From the NCBI GenBank assembly GCA_024707265.1, contig JANQAB010000006.1, forward strand, positions 129,001 through 193,000: DNA of 64,000 bases, given 5' to 3'. Source of the DNA: Sporocytophaga sp. (GTDB taxonomy: Bacteria; Bacteroidota; Bacteroidia; Cytophagales; Cytophagaceae). Positions 27,329-36,475 of this stretch are shown one piece after another; the stretch's first letter is position 1, and every line of letters begins with the position of its first letter. A program made the translations under genes and the position numbers. The notes beneath the pieces were generated by a model. That model did not search any database. It worked only from the letters and a program-made list of their open reading frames with translations, and was not told where the DNA came from.

Positions 27329-27355
27329 AAACCATCCTGTTTTGCAGGATGGTTT
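27329..27355 (-). terminator. Terminator after acnB
   Basis: An 11-bp perfect stem (AAACCATCCTG with CAGGATGGTTT) with a 5-base loop, just after the acnB stop in the minus direction and followed by a T-rich stretch (GGTTTTTGTTTAT). It would uncouple acnB from the second aconitase gene. Confidence 0.8.
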
Positions 27356-27387
27356 CCATTTTTTTAATATAGCTAACTTACTAAATA

Positions 27388-30159
27388 CTACTTTACTAAC
27401 TGCTTATTTGAAGGAGCAAACTTAGTCAGATTGATACCATTCACTGCAGCTTTATATTCATCGATTGTCGGGGTTCTACCAAGGACTGTTGACAGTACTA
27501 CAACCGGAGTAGAAGAAAGCAAGGACTCTCCTTTTTTACCTTCAGCATCTTCCACAACCCTTCCCTGGAAAAGACGAGTAGAGGTTGCCATCACAGTGTC
27601 TCCTTTTTCTGCTTTTTCCTGATTACCCATACAAAGATTACATCCAGGGCGTTCCAGATACAACATATTCTCGTATTTAGTACGTGCCGCAGATTTAGGG
27701 GCATTATCATCGAATTCAAAGCCGGAATATTTCTGTAATACTTCCCAGTCACCTTCAGCCTTCAATTCATCTACGATGTTATAAGTTGGAGGAGCTACTA
27801 CAAGGGGCGCCTTGAACTCAACTTTACCTTTTTGTGCTTCAATATTCTTAAGCATTTGAGCAAGGATTTTCATATCGCCCTTGTGAACCATACAAGAACC
27901 GATAAATCCAAGATCCACTTTTTTATCTCCTCCATAGAAAGACAGAGGTCTGATCGTATCATGAGTATAACGCTTAGAAACATCTGCATTATTAACATCT
28001 GGATCAGCAATCATTGGCTCAGCGATCAGATCAAGATCAACAACAACTTCAGCATAATACTTTGCATTTGCATCAGGAGCCAGAGCTGGTTTCTCACCAG
28101 ATTTAATTTCAGCAATTCTCTTATTAGCTTTATCAATCAATCCCTGTAGAACCTGGTTTTTGTTATCCATGCCCTTGTCAATCATGATTTGAATTCTACT
28201 CTTAGCGATCTCAAGAGATTCAATCAAGGTAGCATCTTCAGAAATACAGATAGAAGCTTTTGCCTTCATCTCTGCAGTCCAGTCAGTAAAGGTAAATGCC
28301 TGGTCAGCGGTAAGAGTTCCGATATGAACCTCAATTACTCTGCCCTGAAATACATTTTCTCCGGAAAACTTTTGAAGCATCTGCGCTTGTGTAGCATGTA
28401 CTACATCACGGAAATCCATGTAAGCCTTCATATCTCCTTTGAATGTCACCTTCACTGATTCAGGGATTGGCATGGAAGCTTCACCAGTAGCAAGTGCTAG
28501 GGCAACCGTACCTGAGTCAGCACCAAAAGCAACACCTTTAGACATTCTAGTATGCGAGTCACCACCAATAATGATTGCCCAGTCGTCTATAGTAATATCA
28601 TTTAGAACCTTATGAATTACATCGGTCATAGAGTGATAAACACCTTTCGGATCACGAGCAGTGATAAGACCGAAGTCGTTCATGAATTTCATAAGTTTTG
28701 GAATGTTTGCCTGAGCTTTTTTATCCCAAACTGAAGCAGTGTGACATCCTGACTGGTATGCACCGTCAACAACTGGTGAAATCACGGTAGCAGCCATAGA
28801 CTCCAATTCCTGAGCAGTCATAAGACCAGTAGTGTCTTGCGAACCTACGATATTGACAGTTACACGAACGTCAGACCCAGCATGCAACACTTTCCCCGGA
28901 GTCGCACCAACAGCGTTTCTATTGAATATTTTCTCAACAGCTGTAAGACCTTGTCCTTCATTGGATATCTCCTTGGATGGAGCAAAAACAGGTAAAATAT
29001 CTATACCTAAAACCTTAGAAGCGAATGTCTGAAGTTTTTTACCGAAAACAATTGCATAAGACCCTCCAGCTTTAATGAATTCTACTTTTTGAGGAGTGAA
29101 TGCCTTAGAGATATCTATCAACTCCTTATCGCCATTGTAAAGTTTCTTCTTCTTGGTATTGATCGTAAGAACTGTGCCGGTAGCAACAGAATATGCCTGT
29201 TCAAGGACAGGTTCACCATTTTCATTGAGAACAGGTTTGCCATTAGCATCCAACTTTTTTACCCAGTTTTTAAGGTCAAGCCCAATACCACCGGTAACGT
29301 CAACAGTGGTAAGGAAAATCGGAGAAATACCATTTGTTCCGCCAACAATTGGAGCAATATTAACGAATGGAACGTATGGACTTCCTTGTTTCCCAGTCCA
29401 AAGAGCCACGTTGTTTACACCTGACATCCTTGATGAACCTACCCCCATAGTCCCTTTTTCAGCAATCAACATCACACTCTTGTCAGGATGTTTAGCTTGC
29501 AATGCCTTGATTTCTTCTTGTGCCTGAGGAGAAATCATACATTTCCCATGAAGTTCACGGTCAGAACGTGAGTGAGCCTGGTTACCAGGAGAAAGTAAAT
29601 CAGTTGAAATATCACCTTCACCGGCAATATAAGTAACTACCTTAATTTCTTCAGGCACATCAGGTAGTTTAGTGAAGAATTCAGCCTTTGCGTAACTTTC
29701 AATAATCTCTTTAGCGATTTTGTTACCGCTTTTGAATGCCTCTTTTAAACGGTCTGTGTCCGCCTCATATAGAAAAACCTGTGTATTAAGTACATTGGCA
29801 GCTTCTTTAGCAATAGAAGCATCATCACCTAAAGCAAGATCAAGCAATACTTGAATGGAAGGCCCTCCCTTCATGTGGGACAACAATTCAATAGCAAAAG
29901 CTGGTGTAATTTCTTTAACTAGGGATTCTCCCAGAATAATCTCCTTTAAAAACTTAGCTTTCACCCCGGCAGCACTCGTAGTACCAGGCAAAACATTGTA
30001 AATAAAGAACTTAAGTGAATCTTCCCGATAAACATTATTGGTATCTTTAATTTGTTCAATGATTTCGCTTAGTAATTCAGCACCATCAATTGGTTTTGGG
30101 TGAAGTCCTTGCGCTTTTCGTTCTTCGATCTCCTTGAGGTAATCCTTATACGTGTTCAT
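27388..30159 (-). CDS. acnB: Bifunctional aconitate hydratase 2 / 2-methylisocitrate dehydratase
   Basis: A 923-residue AcnB with the family's N-terminal HEAT-like domain (about residues 1-160), then the swivel domain (GEGDISTDLLSPGNQAHSRSD around 172) and the catalytic domains. Cluster cysteines are in GSCMVHKGDM (around 765) and PGCNLCMGNQEKA (around 845). GGDSHTRMSKGVAFGADSG marks the substrate site. It interconverts citrate and isocitrate and often also dehydrates 2-methylcitrate. It is the first of two tandem aconitase genes and has a candidate promoter about 140 bases upstream. Confidence 0.95.
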   Translation of the reverse strand: MNTYKDYLKEIEERKAQGLHPKPIDGAELLSEIIEQIKDTNNVYREDSLKFFIYNVLPGTTSAAGVKAKFLKEIILGESLVKEITPAFAIELLSHMKGGPSIQVLLDLALGDDASIAKEAANVLNTQVFLYEADTDRLKEAFKSGNKIAKEIIESYAKAEFFTKLPDVPEEIKVVTYIAGEGDISTDLLSPGNQAHSRSDRELHGKCMISPQAQEEIKALQAKHPDKSVMLIAEKGTMGVGSSRMSGVNNVALWTGKQGSPYVPFVNIAPIVGGTNGISPIFLTTVDVTGGIGLDLKNWVKKLDANGKPVLNENGEPVLEQAYSVATGTVLTINTKKKKLYNGDKELIDISKAFTPQKVEFIKAGGSYAIVFGKKLQTFASKVLGIDILPVFAPSKEISNEGQGLTAVEKIFNRNAVGATPGKVLHAGSDVRVTVNIVGSQDTTGLMTAQELESMAATVISPVVDGAYQSGCHTASVWDKKAQANIPKLMKFMNDFGLITARDPKGVYHSMTDVIHKVLNDITIDDWAIIIGGDSHTRMSKGVAFGADSGTVALALATGEASMPIPESVKVTFKGDMKAYMDFRDVVHATQAQMLQKFSGENVFQGRVIEVHIGTLTADQAFTFTDWTAEMKAKASICISEDATLIESLEIAKSRIQIMIDKGMDNKNQVLQGLIDKANKRIAEIKSGEKPALAPDANAKYYAEVVVDLDLIAEPMIADPDVNNADVSKRYTHDTIRPLSFYGGDKKVDLGFIGSCMVHKGDMKILAQMLKNIEAQKGKVEFKAPLVVAPPTYNIVDELKAEGDWEVLQKYSGFEFDDNAPKSAARTKYENMLYLERPGCNLCMGNQEKAEKGDTVMATSTRLFQGRVVEDAEGKKGESLLSSTPVVVLSTVLGRTPTIDEYKAAVNGINLTKFAPSNKQLVK

Positions 30160-30294
30160 AATAGAAGTATTTTCAATGTTAAAGGCAGATTAATAAAACA
30201 TTTGCTGGTAAGCCACCTTAGTTCTTTACCAGCCTGTGAGAATTGTAAAAATGTCAATTTAGGCAGTTGCTTCTTGCATACCACCCTGTCAAGA

Positions 30295-30322
30295 CAAATT
30301 TACAAAAAAGAATAATACCAAA
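30295..30322 (-). promoter_or_regulatory. Candidate promoter for acnB
   Basis: On the minus strand TTTG (30322-30319) and TAAATTTG (30302-30295) are separated by 16 bases, close to the Bacteroidetes TTTG-N19-TAnnTTTG pattern but with a shorter spacer. Transcription would leave a leader of about 130 bases. That leader contains a hairpin (GCTGGTAA at 30204-30211 with TTACCAGC at 30226-30233). Confidence 0.4.
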
Positions 30323-30533
30323 AAACTCCTATATAGATATAGAGTAACTAATAATTGAAAAATCCATAAAATTTTAACCTCCATTAACGAATTATTATCC
30401 GGTATTATATTCTTCTCCTCAAAATTAAAAGTTACGAACAATCCTCCCAAAAGTGGCAAAAAGGCAAACCCTGTATTAATCTATAGCGTAAAAGCAAGAA
30501 ATAAACACATTTAATCTAAGATATACTGTAAAC
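30323..30533. other. Intergenic region upstream of the SprB-like genes
   Basis: Together with the acnB leader, about 370 bases without a gene separate acnB from the plus-strand SprB-like genes. The DNA is AT-rich. Apart from the acnB promoter candidate, no clear promoter for the plus-strand genes was recognised, and no coding potential was seen. Confidence 0.4.
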
Positions 30534-30884
30534 ATGTTACGCTTTTATTTTTACATGATTTTTACACTTACAAGTGCATTTGCCTGCATTAATGAGGCTT
30601 TTGCTCAGGTAGTTTCTAAAAACCAATCGGATTTATCCGTATCAGTAAAAACAAAAGATGCATCTTCTAAGGATGCTAATGATGGTTATATCCAATTGAA
30701 CATAACAGGAGGGAATCCTCCATATATTATTGATATACATAGCCAGACATCAGCATACCAAAGAAAGGAAAGTACGGGAAAACTTGAGTTAAATAATCTT
30801 ATCCCAGGATCTTTCATCTTCATAATAGTTGACGATTCAAAGAAAATAATACAGCAATCAGTTACAATTTCTTCTGAAAATTGA
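30534..30884 (+). CDS. Small secreted protein with one SprB-repeat-like domain
   Basis: A 116-residue protein with a signal peptide (about residues 1-24, ending AFAQ) and a single beta-sandwich-like unit resembling one SprB repeat: DANDGYIQLNITGGNPPYI followed by LNNLIPGSFIFIIVDDSKK. It lacks the paired cysteines of the neighbouring adhesin repeats and has no C-terminal sorting domain. Its TGA stop (30882) precedes the adhesin ATG by 8 bases, so the two are probably co-transcribed. It could be a small partner or a fragment split off the adhesin; both have their own signal peptides. Confidence 0.65.
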   Translation: MLRFYFYMIFTLTSAFACINEAFAQVVSKNQSDLSVSVKTKDASSKDANDGYIQLNITGGNPPYIIDIHSQTSAYQRKESTGKLELNNLIPGSFIFIIVDDSKKIIQQSVTISSEN

Positions 30885-30892
30885 GACGACCG

Positions 30893-32506
30893 ATGGAAAC
30901 ATTAAAAAAAATAGTTTGCAGCTGTATTATACTATTTATGCTTATTTGGGCAAATACCCATACATATGCCCAATGTGTTTTAAATTTATCAGGTATCACA
31001 TATACCGTCTCCCAAAAAAATATTGATTGTTTCGGTTCCAATACAGGACAAGTAGATGTCGAGATTATTGGGACCACATTCTCTAATAATTATACATATA
31101 TTTTATATGGTGGACTTTCCCCTTTAGGAACAACAATAATAACAACTTCTAAAACTTGTTCTTTCACTGATCTAGTTGCTGCAAATTACATACTTCTAAT
31201 AAGTATTCCAGGAGAAGTATTGTGCTCTCAGCCTATATTACTTACAACTCCTCTTGAAATATCACTAAGTGGATACATAGCTGCTCCCAAATGTTCAGGA
31301 GGCAATGATGGAAATATTAATTTGAATGTAACAGGAGGTACCCCTCCATATACTTATTCCTGGAGTAATCTTGCTACAAGTCAAAATCTTAACGGCATTG
31401 GCGCAGGAACTTATTCTGTAAAAGTTTCAGATGCCAATAATTGTGAAAAAACTGCTTCGTTTACATTAGGAGCCCCTAATAATTTTGCACTGACAGGATC
31501 CTCCACAAATCCAACTTGTAACGGAGGAAATAGTGGCAGTATAAATCTTTTAGTTTCAGGAGCTACTCCCCCATATAACTTTCACTGGGACGATGATGCT
31601 TCTATAACAAGTTCTAATCGGACAGGATTAAAAGCCGGGACCTACACGGTTCATATTACAGACGCCAATAATTGTAGCAAAGACACTACTTTTAACTTAA
31701 CTGAACCGACACCTTTGTCGGTTACAGCCGTTTTAAACAATATCAATTGCAATGGAGGAGCTGACGGCTCTGTTGATTTGTCAGTATCAGGAGGAACAGG
31801 GCCATATACTTTCAGTTGGACGGATAACGGATCAACAAGTCAGAATAGAACTAGCCTTATCCCAGGAACTTACAATGTCAAAATCATTGATAATAATAAT
31901 TGTGAATTAGATACTTTCTTTACCCTAACACAACCAACACCTTTAGCATTAACTGCTGTTGTTACAAATTCAACCTGCGGAATGCCGAATGGAAGCATAG
32001 ATATCACCACCGTAACAGGCGGCACAGCACCCTACTCCTATTCATGGGTAAGTGGTCCCAGCACTCAGAATCGTACAGGATTGACCGCCGGAACCTATAC
32101 TTTGGAAATTACAGATGCCAATGGATGTATCATAGATTCCAGCTTCACGATTTCTTCACCTGTTGCCATGTCATTAACTGCAACTGTAATCAATGCAAGC
32201 TGTGGATTAGATAACGGTATAATTAATATTAATACCGTTTCTGGTGGAACTGCTCCTTATTCATTTGAATGGGGCGATGGAATAACTACTCAAAACCGAA
32301 CTGGATTGGCAACTGGCAATTACAGTCTTAAAATAAAAGATGTTAATGACTGCGAAATAGACACCTCATTTAATATTACTAATCCCGCTGCCTATTCCGT
32401 TGTCGCTATTATAACCAATACGTCTTGCACTGTCAACAATGGATCTATTACCCTCAATGTTTCAGGGGGACAACCCCCTTTTTTTTCCAATGGAATGATT
32501 TGGTAA
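30893..32506 (+). CDS. SprB-repeat adhesin, N-terminal part (gene broken into several frames)
   Basis: Starting at ATG 30893, a signal peptide (METLKKIVCSCIILFMLIW, ending THTYAQ) is followed by at least six degenerate SprB repeats of about 75 residues, each with GGTPPYTYSW-like and GTYSVKVSDANNC-like strands. The frame stops at 32506. With nine instead of eight T at 32479-32486 it continues as FFFQWNDLVTSQNRTGLATGTYSVKIKD to about 32559. The whole gene appears to run to 39468 and would encode about 2,850 residues. SprB-type proteins are cell-surface adhesins secreted by the type IX system and used in gliding. Confidence 0.85.
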   Translation: METLKKIVCSCIILFMLIWANTHTYAQCVLNLSGITYTVSQKNIDCFGSNTGQVDVEIIGTTFSNNYTYILYGGLSPLGTTIITTSKTCSFTDLVAANYILLISIPGEVLCSQPILLTTPLEISLSGYIAAPKCSGGNDGNINLNVTGGTPPYTYSWSNLATSQNLNGIGAGTYSVKVSDANNCEKTASFTLGAPNNFALTGSSTNPTCNGGNSGSINLLVSGATPPYNFHWDDDASITSSNRTGLKAGTYTVHITDANNCSKDTTFNLTEPTPLSVTAVLNNINCNGGADGSVDLSVSGGTGPYTFSWTDNGSTSQNRTSLIPGTYNVKIIDNNNCELDTFFTLTQPTPLALTAVVTNSTCGMPNGSIDITTVTGGTAPYSYSWVSGPSTQNRTGLTAGTYTLEITDANGCIIDSSFTISSPVAMSLTATVINASCGLDNGIININTVSGGTAPYSFEWGDGITTQNRTGLATGNYSLKIKDVNDCEIDTSFNITNPAAYSVVAIITNTSCTVNNGSITLNVSGGQPPFFSNGMIW

Positions 32507-32559
32507 CTTCTCAAAACCGTACAGGTCTGGCAACTGGGACATATTCAGTTAAAATTAAA

Positions 32560-32712
32560 GATGGAGTGGATGGAAAAAAACACCTTTTTTATATTAATAA
32601 CCAATTCCTTTTTTTTTAAATTTATTTAAAACCATTTTTAAAAAAAAGCCATTAATTAAAGGGAAAACCCAATTTTTAAATAAAGGAATCAAAGAAAAAT
32701 TTTTTATATTTG
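32560..32712. other. Anomalous A/T-run segment inside the adhesin gene
   Basis: About 150 bases here have no SprB-repeat similarity in any frame and consist largely of A and T runs, such as a nine-T run near 32610 and long A runs near 32640. The sequence breaks off in the middle of one repeat and resumes in the middle of the first unit of the 228-bp array. This looks like a poor consensus at the edge of a repeat, not a natural insertion. Confidence 0.55.
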
Positions 32713-35700
32713 ACTAATCCTGACTGTAATGGAGCTGCGAATGGGGTGATTAACATTACTTCTGTAACCGGTGGAACTGCTCCTTATACTTATACAAGAA
32801 ACGGGGCTCCTGCTACTCAGAACAATATTAACCTTGCTGCAGGAACTCATAACATCAGAGTAACGGATGCGAACGGATGTTTTAAAGATTCTTCTTTTAC
32901 TCTTACTCAGCCTGCTGCAATGGCACTTACTGCTGCAGTTACCAATCCTGACTGTAATGGAGCTGCGAACGGGGTGATTAACATTACTTCTGTAACCGGT
33001 GGAACTGCTCCTTATACTTATACTAGAAACGGAGCACCTGCTACTCAGAACAATATTAACCTCGCTGCCGGAACTCATAACATCAGAGTAACGGATGCAA
33101 ACGGATGTTTTAAAGATTCTTCTTTTACTCTTACTCAGCCTGCTGCAATGGCACTTACTGCTGCAGTGACTAATCCTGACTGTAATGGAGCTGCTAACGG
33201 GGTGATTAACATTACTTCTGTAACCGGTGGAACTGCTCCTTATACTTATACTAGAAACGGAGCCCCTGCTACTCAGAACAATATTAACCTCGCTGCTGGA
33301 ACTCATAACATCAGAGTAACGGATGCGAACGGATGTTTTAAAGATTCTTCTTTCACTCTTACTCAGCCTGCTGCAATGGCTTTTACTGCTGCAGTGACTA
33401 ATCCTGACTGTAATGGAGCTGCGAACGGGGTGATTAACATTACTTCTGTAACCGGTGGAACTGCTCCTTATACTTATACAAGAAACGGAGCCCCTGCTAC
33501 TCAGAACAATATTAACCTTGCTGCTGGAACTCATAACATCAGAGTAACGGATGCAAACGGATGTTTTAAAGATTCTTCTTTTACTCTTACTCAGCCTGCT
33601 GCAATGGCTTTAACTGCTGCAGTGACCAATCCTGACTGTAATGGAGCTGCGAACGGGGTGATCAACATTACTTCTGTAACCGGTGGAACTGCTCCTTATA
33701 CTTATACTAGAAACGGAGCCCCTGCTACTCAGAACAATATTAACCTTGCTGCAGGAACTCATAACATCAGAGTAACGGATGCAAACGGATGTTTTAAAGA
33801 TTCTTCTTTTACTCTTACTCAGCCTGCTGCAATGGCTTTTACTGCTGCAGTGACTAATCCTGACTGTAATGGGGCTGCGAACGGGGTGATCAACATTACT
33901 TCTGTAACCGGTGGAACTGCTCCTTATACTTATACTAGAAACGGGGCTCCTGCTACTCAGAACAATATTAACCTTGCTGCTGGAACTCATAACATCAGAG
34001 TAACGGATGCAAACGGATGTTTTAAAGATTCTTCTTTCACTCTTACTCAGCCTGCTGCAATGGCACTTACTGCTGCAGTGACCAATCCTGACTGTAATGG
34101 AGCTGCGAACGGGGTGATCAACATTACTTCTGTAACCGGTGGAACTGCTCCTTATACTTATACTAGAAACGGAGCCCCTGCTACTCAGAACAATATTAAC
34201 CTCGCTGCTGGAACTCATAACATCAGAGTAACGGATGCAAACGGATGTTTTAAAGATTCTTCTTTCACTCTTACTCAGCCTGCTGCAATGGCACTTACTG
34301 CTGCAGTTACTAATCCTGACTGTAATGGAGCTGCTAACGGGGTGATTAACATTACTTCTGTAACCGGTGGAACTGCTCCTTATACTTATACAAGAAACGG
34401 AGCCCCTGCTACTCAGAACAATATTAACCTTGCTGCAGGAACTCATAACATCAGAGTAACGGATGCGAACGGATGTTTTAAAGATTCTTCTTTTACTCTT
34501 ACTCAGCCTGCTGCAATGGCACTTACTGCTGCAGTTACTAATCCTGACTGTAATGGAGCTGCTAACGGGGTGATTAACATTACTTCTGTAACCGGTGGAA
34601 CTGCTCCTTATACTTATACTAGAAACGGAGCTCCTGCTACTCAGAACAATATTAACCTTGCTGCTGGAACTCATAACATCAGAGTAACGGATGCAAACGG
34701 ATGTTTTAAAGATTCTTCTTTCACTCTTACTCAGCCTGCTGCAATGGCACTTACTGCTGCAGTTACTAATCCTGACTGTAATGGAGCTGCTAACGGGGTG
34801 ATTAACATTACTTCTGTAACCGGTGGAACTGCTCCTTATACTTATACTAGAAACGGAGCCCCTGCTACTCAGAACAATATTAACCTCGCTGCCGGAACTC
34901 ATAACATCAGAGTAACGGATGCAAACGGATGTTTTAAAGATTCTTCTTTTACTCTTACTCAGCCTGCTGCAATGGCACTTACTGCTGCAGTGACTAATCC
35001 TGACTGTAATGGAGCTGCGAACGGGGTGATTAACATTACTTCTGTAACCGGTGGAACTGCTCCTTATACTTATACAAGAAACGGAGCTCCTGCTACTCAG
35101 AACAATATTAACCTTGCTGCAGGAACTCATAACATCAGAGTAACGGATGCGAACGGATGTTTTAAAGATTCTTCTTTCACTCTTACTCAGCCTGCTGCAA
35201 TGGCACTTACTGCTGCAGTGACCAATCCTGACTGTAATGGGGCTGCGAACGGGGTGATCAACATTACTTCTGTAACCGGTGGAACTGCTCCTTATACTTA
35301 TACTAGAAACGGAGCACCTGCTACTCAGAACAATATTAACCTTGCTGCTGGAACTCATAACATCAGAGTAACGGATGCGAACGGATGTTTTAAAGATTCT
35401 TCTTTCACTCTTACTCAGCCTGCTGCAATGGCACTTACTGCTACAGTTACTAATCCTGACTGTAATGGAGCTGCTAACGGGGTGATTAACATTACTTCTG
35501 TAACCGGTGGAACTGCTCCTTATACTTATACTAGAAACGGAGCCCCTGCTACTCAGAACAATATTAACCTTGCTGCCGGAACTCATAACATCAGAGTAAC
35601 TGATGCAAACGGATGTTTTAAAGATTCTTCTTTTACTCTTACTCAGCCTGCTGCAATGGCACTTACTGCTACAGTTACCAATCCTGACTGTAATGGAGCT

Positions 35701-35832
35701 GCGAACGGGGTGATCAACATTACTTCTGTAACCGGTGGAACTGCTCCTTATACTTATACTAGAAACGGAGCGGAGCACCTGCTACTCAGAACAATATTAA
35801 CCTTGCTGCTGGAACTCATAACATCAGAGTAA
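32710..35832 (+). CDS. SprB-repeat adhesin, central part (tandem 76-residue repeats)
   Basis: An open frame made entirely of 76-residue repeats, each beginning near MALTAAVTNPDCNGAANG and containing NITSVTGGTAPYTYTRNGAP, GTHNIRVTDANGCFKDSS and LTQPAA. Every repeat holds two Cys (in PDCNG and NGCFK), which could form one disulfide per domain. Protein variation among units is almost nil (MAL/MAF, TAA/TAT). The frame is lost at 35770 by a five-base duplication of GGAGC, then resumes at once in another phase. It is part of the same gene as the flanking pieces. Confidence 0.85.
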   Translation: MTNPDCNGAANGVINITSVTGGTAPYTYTRNGAPATQNNINLAAGTHNIRVTDANGCFKDSSFTLTQPAAMALTAAVTNPDCNGAANGVINITSVTGGTAPYTYTRNGAPATQNNINLAAGTHNIRVTDANGCFKDSSFTLTQPAAMALTAAVTNPDCNGAANGVINITSVTGGTAPYTYTRNGAPATQNNINLAAGTHNIRVTDANGCFKDSSFTLTQPAAMAFTAAVTNPDCNGAANGVINITSVTGGTAPYTYTRNGAPATQNNINLAAGTHNIRVTDANGCFKDSSFTLTQPAAMALTAAVTNPDCNGAANGVINITSVTGGTAPYTYTRNGAPATQNNINLAAGTHNIRVTDANGCFKDSSFTLTQPAAMAFTAAVTNPDCNGAANGVINITSVTGGTAPYTYTRNGAPATQNNINLAAGTHNIRVTDANGCFKDSSFTLTQPAAMALTAAVTNPDCNGAANGVINITSVTGGTAPYTYTRNGAPATQNNINLAAGTHNIRVTDANGCFKDSSFTLTQPAAMALTAAVTNPDCNGAANGVINITSVTGGTAPYTYTRNGAPATQNNINLAAGTHNIRVTDANGCFKDSSFTLTQPAAMALTAAVTNPDCNGAANGVINITSVTGGTAPYTYTRNGAPATQNNINLAAGTHNIRVTDANGCFKDSSFTLTQPAAMALTAAVTNPDCNGAANGVINITSVTGGTAPYTYTRNGAPATQNNINLAAGTHNIRVTDANGCFKDSSFTLTQPAAMALTAAVTNPDCNGAANGVINITSVTGGTAPYTYTRNGAPATQNNINLAAGTHNIRVTDANGCFKDSSFTLTQPAAMALTAAVTNPDCNGAANGVINITSVTGGTAPYTYTRNGAPATQNNINLAAGTHNIRVTDANGCFKDSSFTLTQPAAMALTATVTNPDCNGAANGVINITSVTGGTAPYTYTRNGAPATQNNINLAAGTHNIRVTDANGCFKDSSFTLTQPAAMALTATVTNPDCNGAANGVINITSVTGGTAPYTYTRNGAEHLLLRTILTLLLELITSE

Positions 35833-36475
35833 CGGATGCAAACGGATGTTTTAAAGATTCTTCTTTCACTCTTACTCAGCCTGCTGCAATGGCACTTACT
35901 GCTGCAGTTACTAATCCTGACTGTAATGGAGCTGCGAACGGGGTGATCAACATTACTTCTGTAACCGGTGGAACTGCTCCTTATACTTATACTAGAAACG
36001 GGGCTCCTGCTACTCAGAACAATATTAACCTTGCTGCTGGAACTCATAACATCAGAGTAACGGATGCGAACGGATGTTTTAAAGACTCTTCTTTCACTCT
36101 TACTCAGCCTGCTGCAATGGCACTTACTGCTACAGTTACTAATCCTGACTGTAATGGAGCTGCGAACGGGGTGATCAACATTACTTCTGTAACCGGTGGA
36201 ACTGCTCCTTATACTTATAATAGAAACGGTGCTACTTATACTCAGAATAATATTAATCTTGCTGCAGGAACTTATAAAATAAGAGTAACGGATGCAAACG
36301 GATGTTTTAAAAATTTTTTTACTCTTACTCAGCCTGCTGCAATGGCACTTAACTGCTGCAGTTACTAATCCTGACTGTAATGGAGCTGCGAACGGTGTGA
36401 TTAACATTACTTCTGTAACCGGTGGAACTGCTCCTTATACTTATACTAGAAACGGGGCTCCTGCTACTAAATGGT
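32710..36475 (+). repeat. Tandem array of a 228-bp unit, about 16.5 copies
   Basis: Unit starts (the ATG of MAL) recur every 228 bases at 32920, 33148, 33376 and so on to 35656, then at 35889 (five extra bases), 36117 and 36342 (three missing). There are thus 15 complete units flanked by partial ones. Units differ almost only at synonymous sites (for example GCGAAC/GCTAAC, ACAAGA/ACTAGA, GGAGCCCCT/GGGGCTCCT), and these variants are shuffled between units. The 228-bp period is a multiple of three, so the array also leaves long meaningless open frames on the minus strand. The last units carry a frame error at 36351 (AA for A). Confidence 0.97.

Noticed and set aside
30534..32506. The small SprB-like protein and the adhesin as one gene split by a frameshift
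   Set aside because: Each has its own signal peptide directly after its ATG, so they are separate genes.
33610..35778. A 722-codon open frame on the minus strand within the repeat array, with Ser/Arg-rich repeats
   Set aside because: It is a by-product of the 228-bp period being a multiple of three. The plus-strand frame matches SprB repeats, and the antisense product has an implausible Ser/Arg/Ile composition. The same holds for the minus-strand frames at 32704-33534 and 35754-36407.
32710..36475. The tandem array as a CRISPR array accompanying cas6
   Set aside because: The 228-bp units are contiguous, without spacers, and are in-frame protein coding. No 24-40 bp direct repeats with unique spacers were seen in the window.
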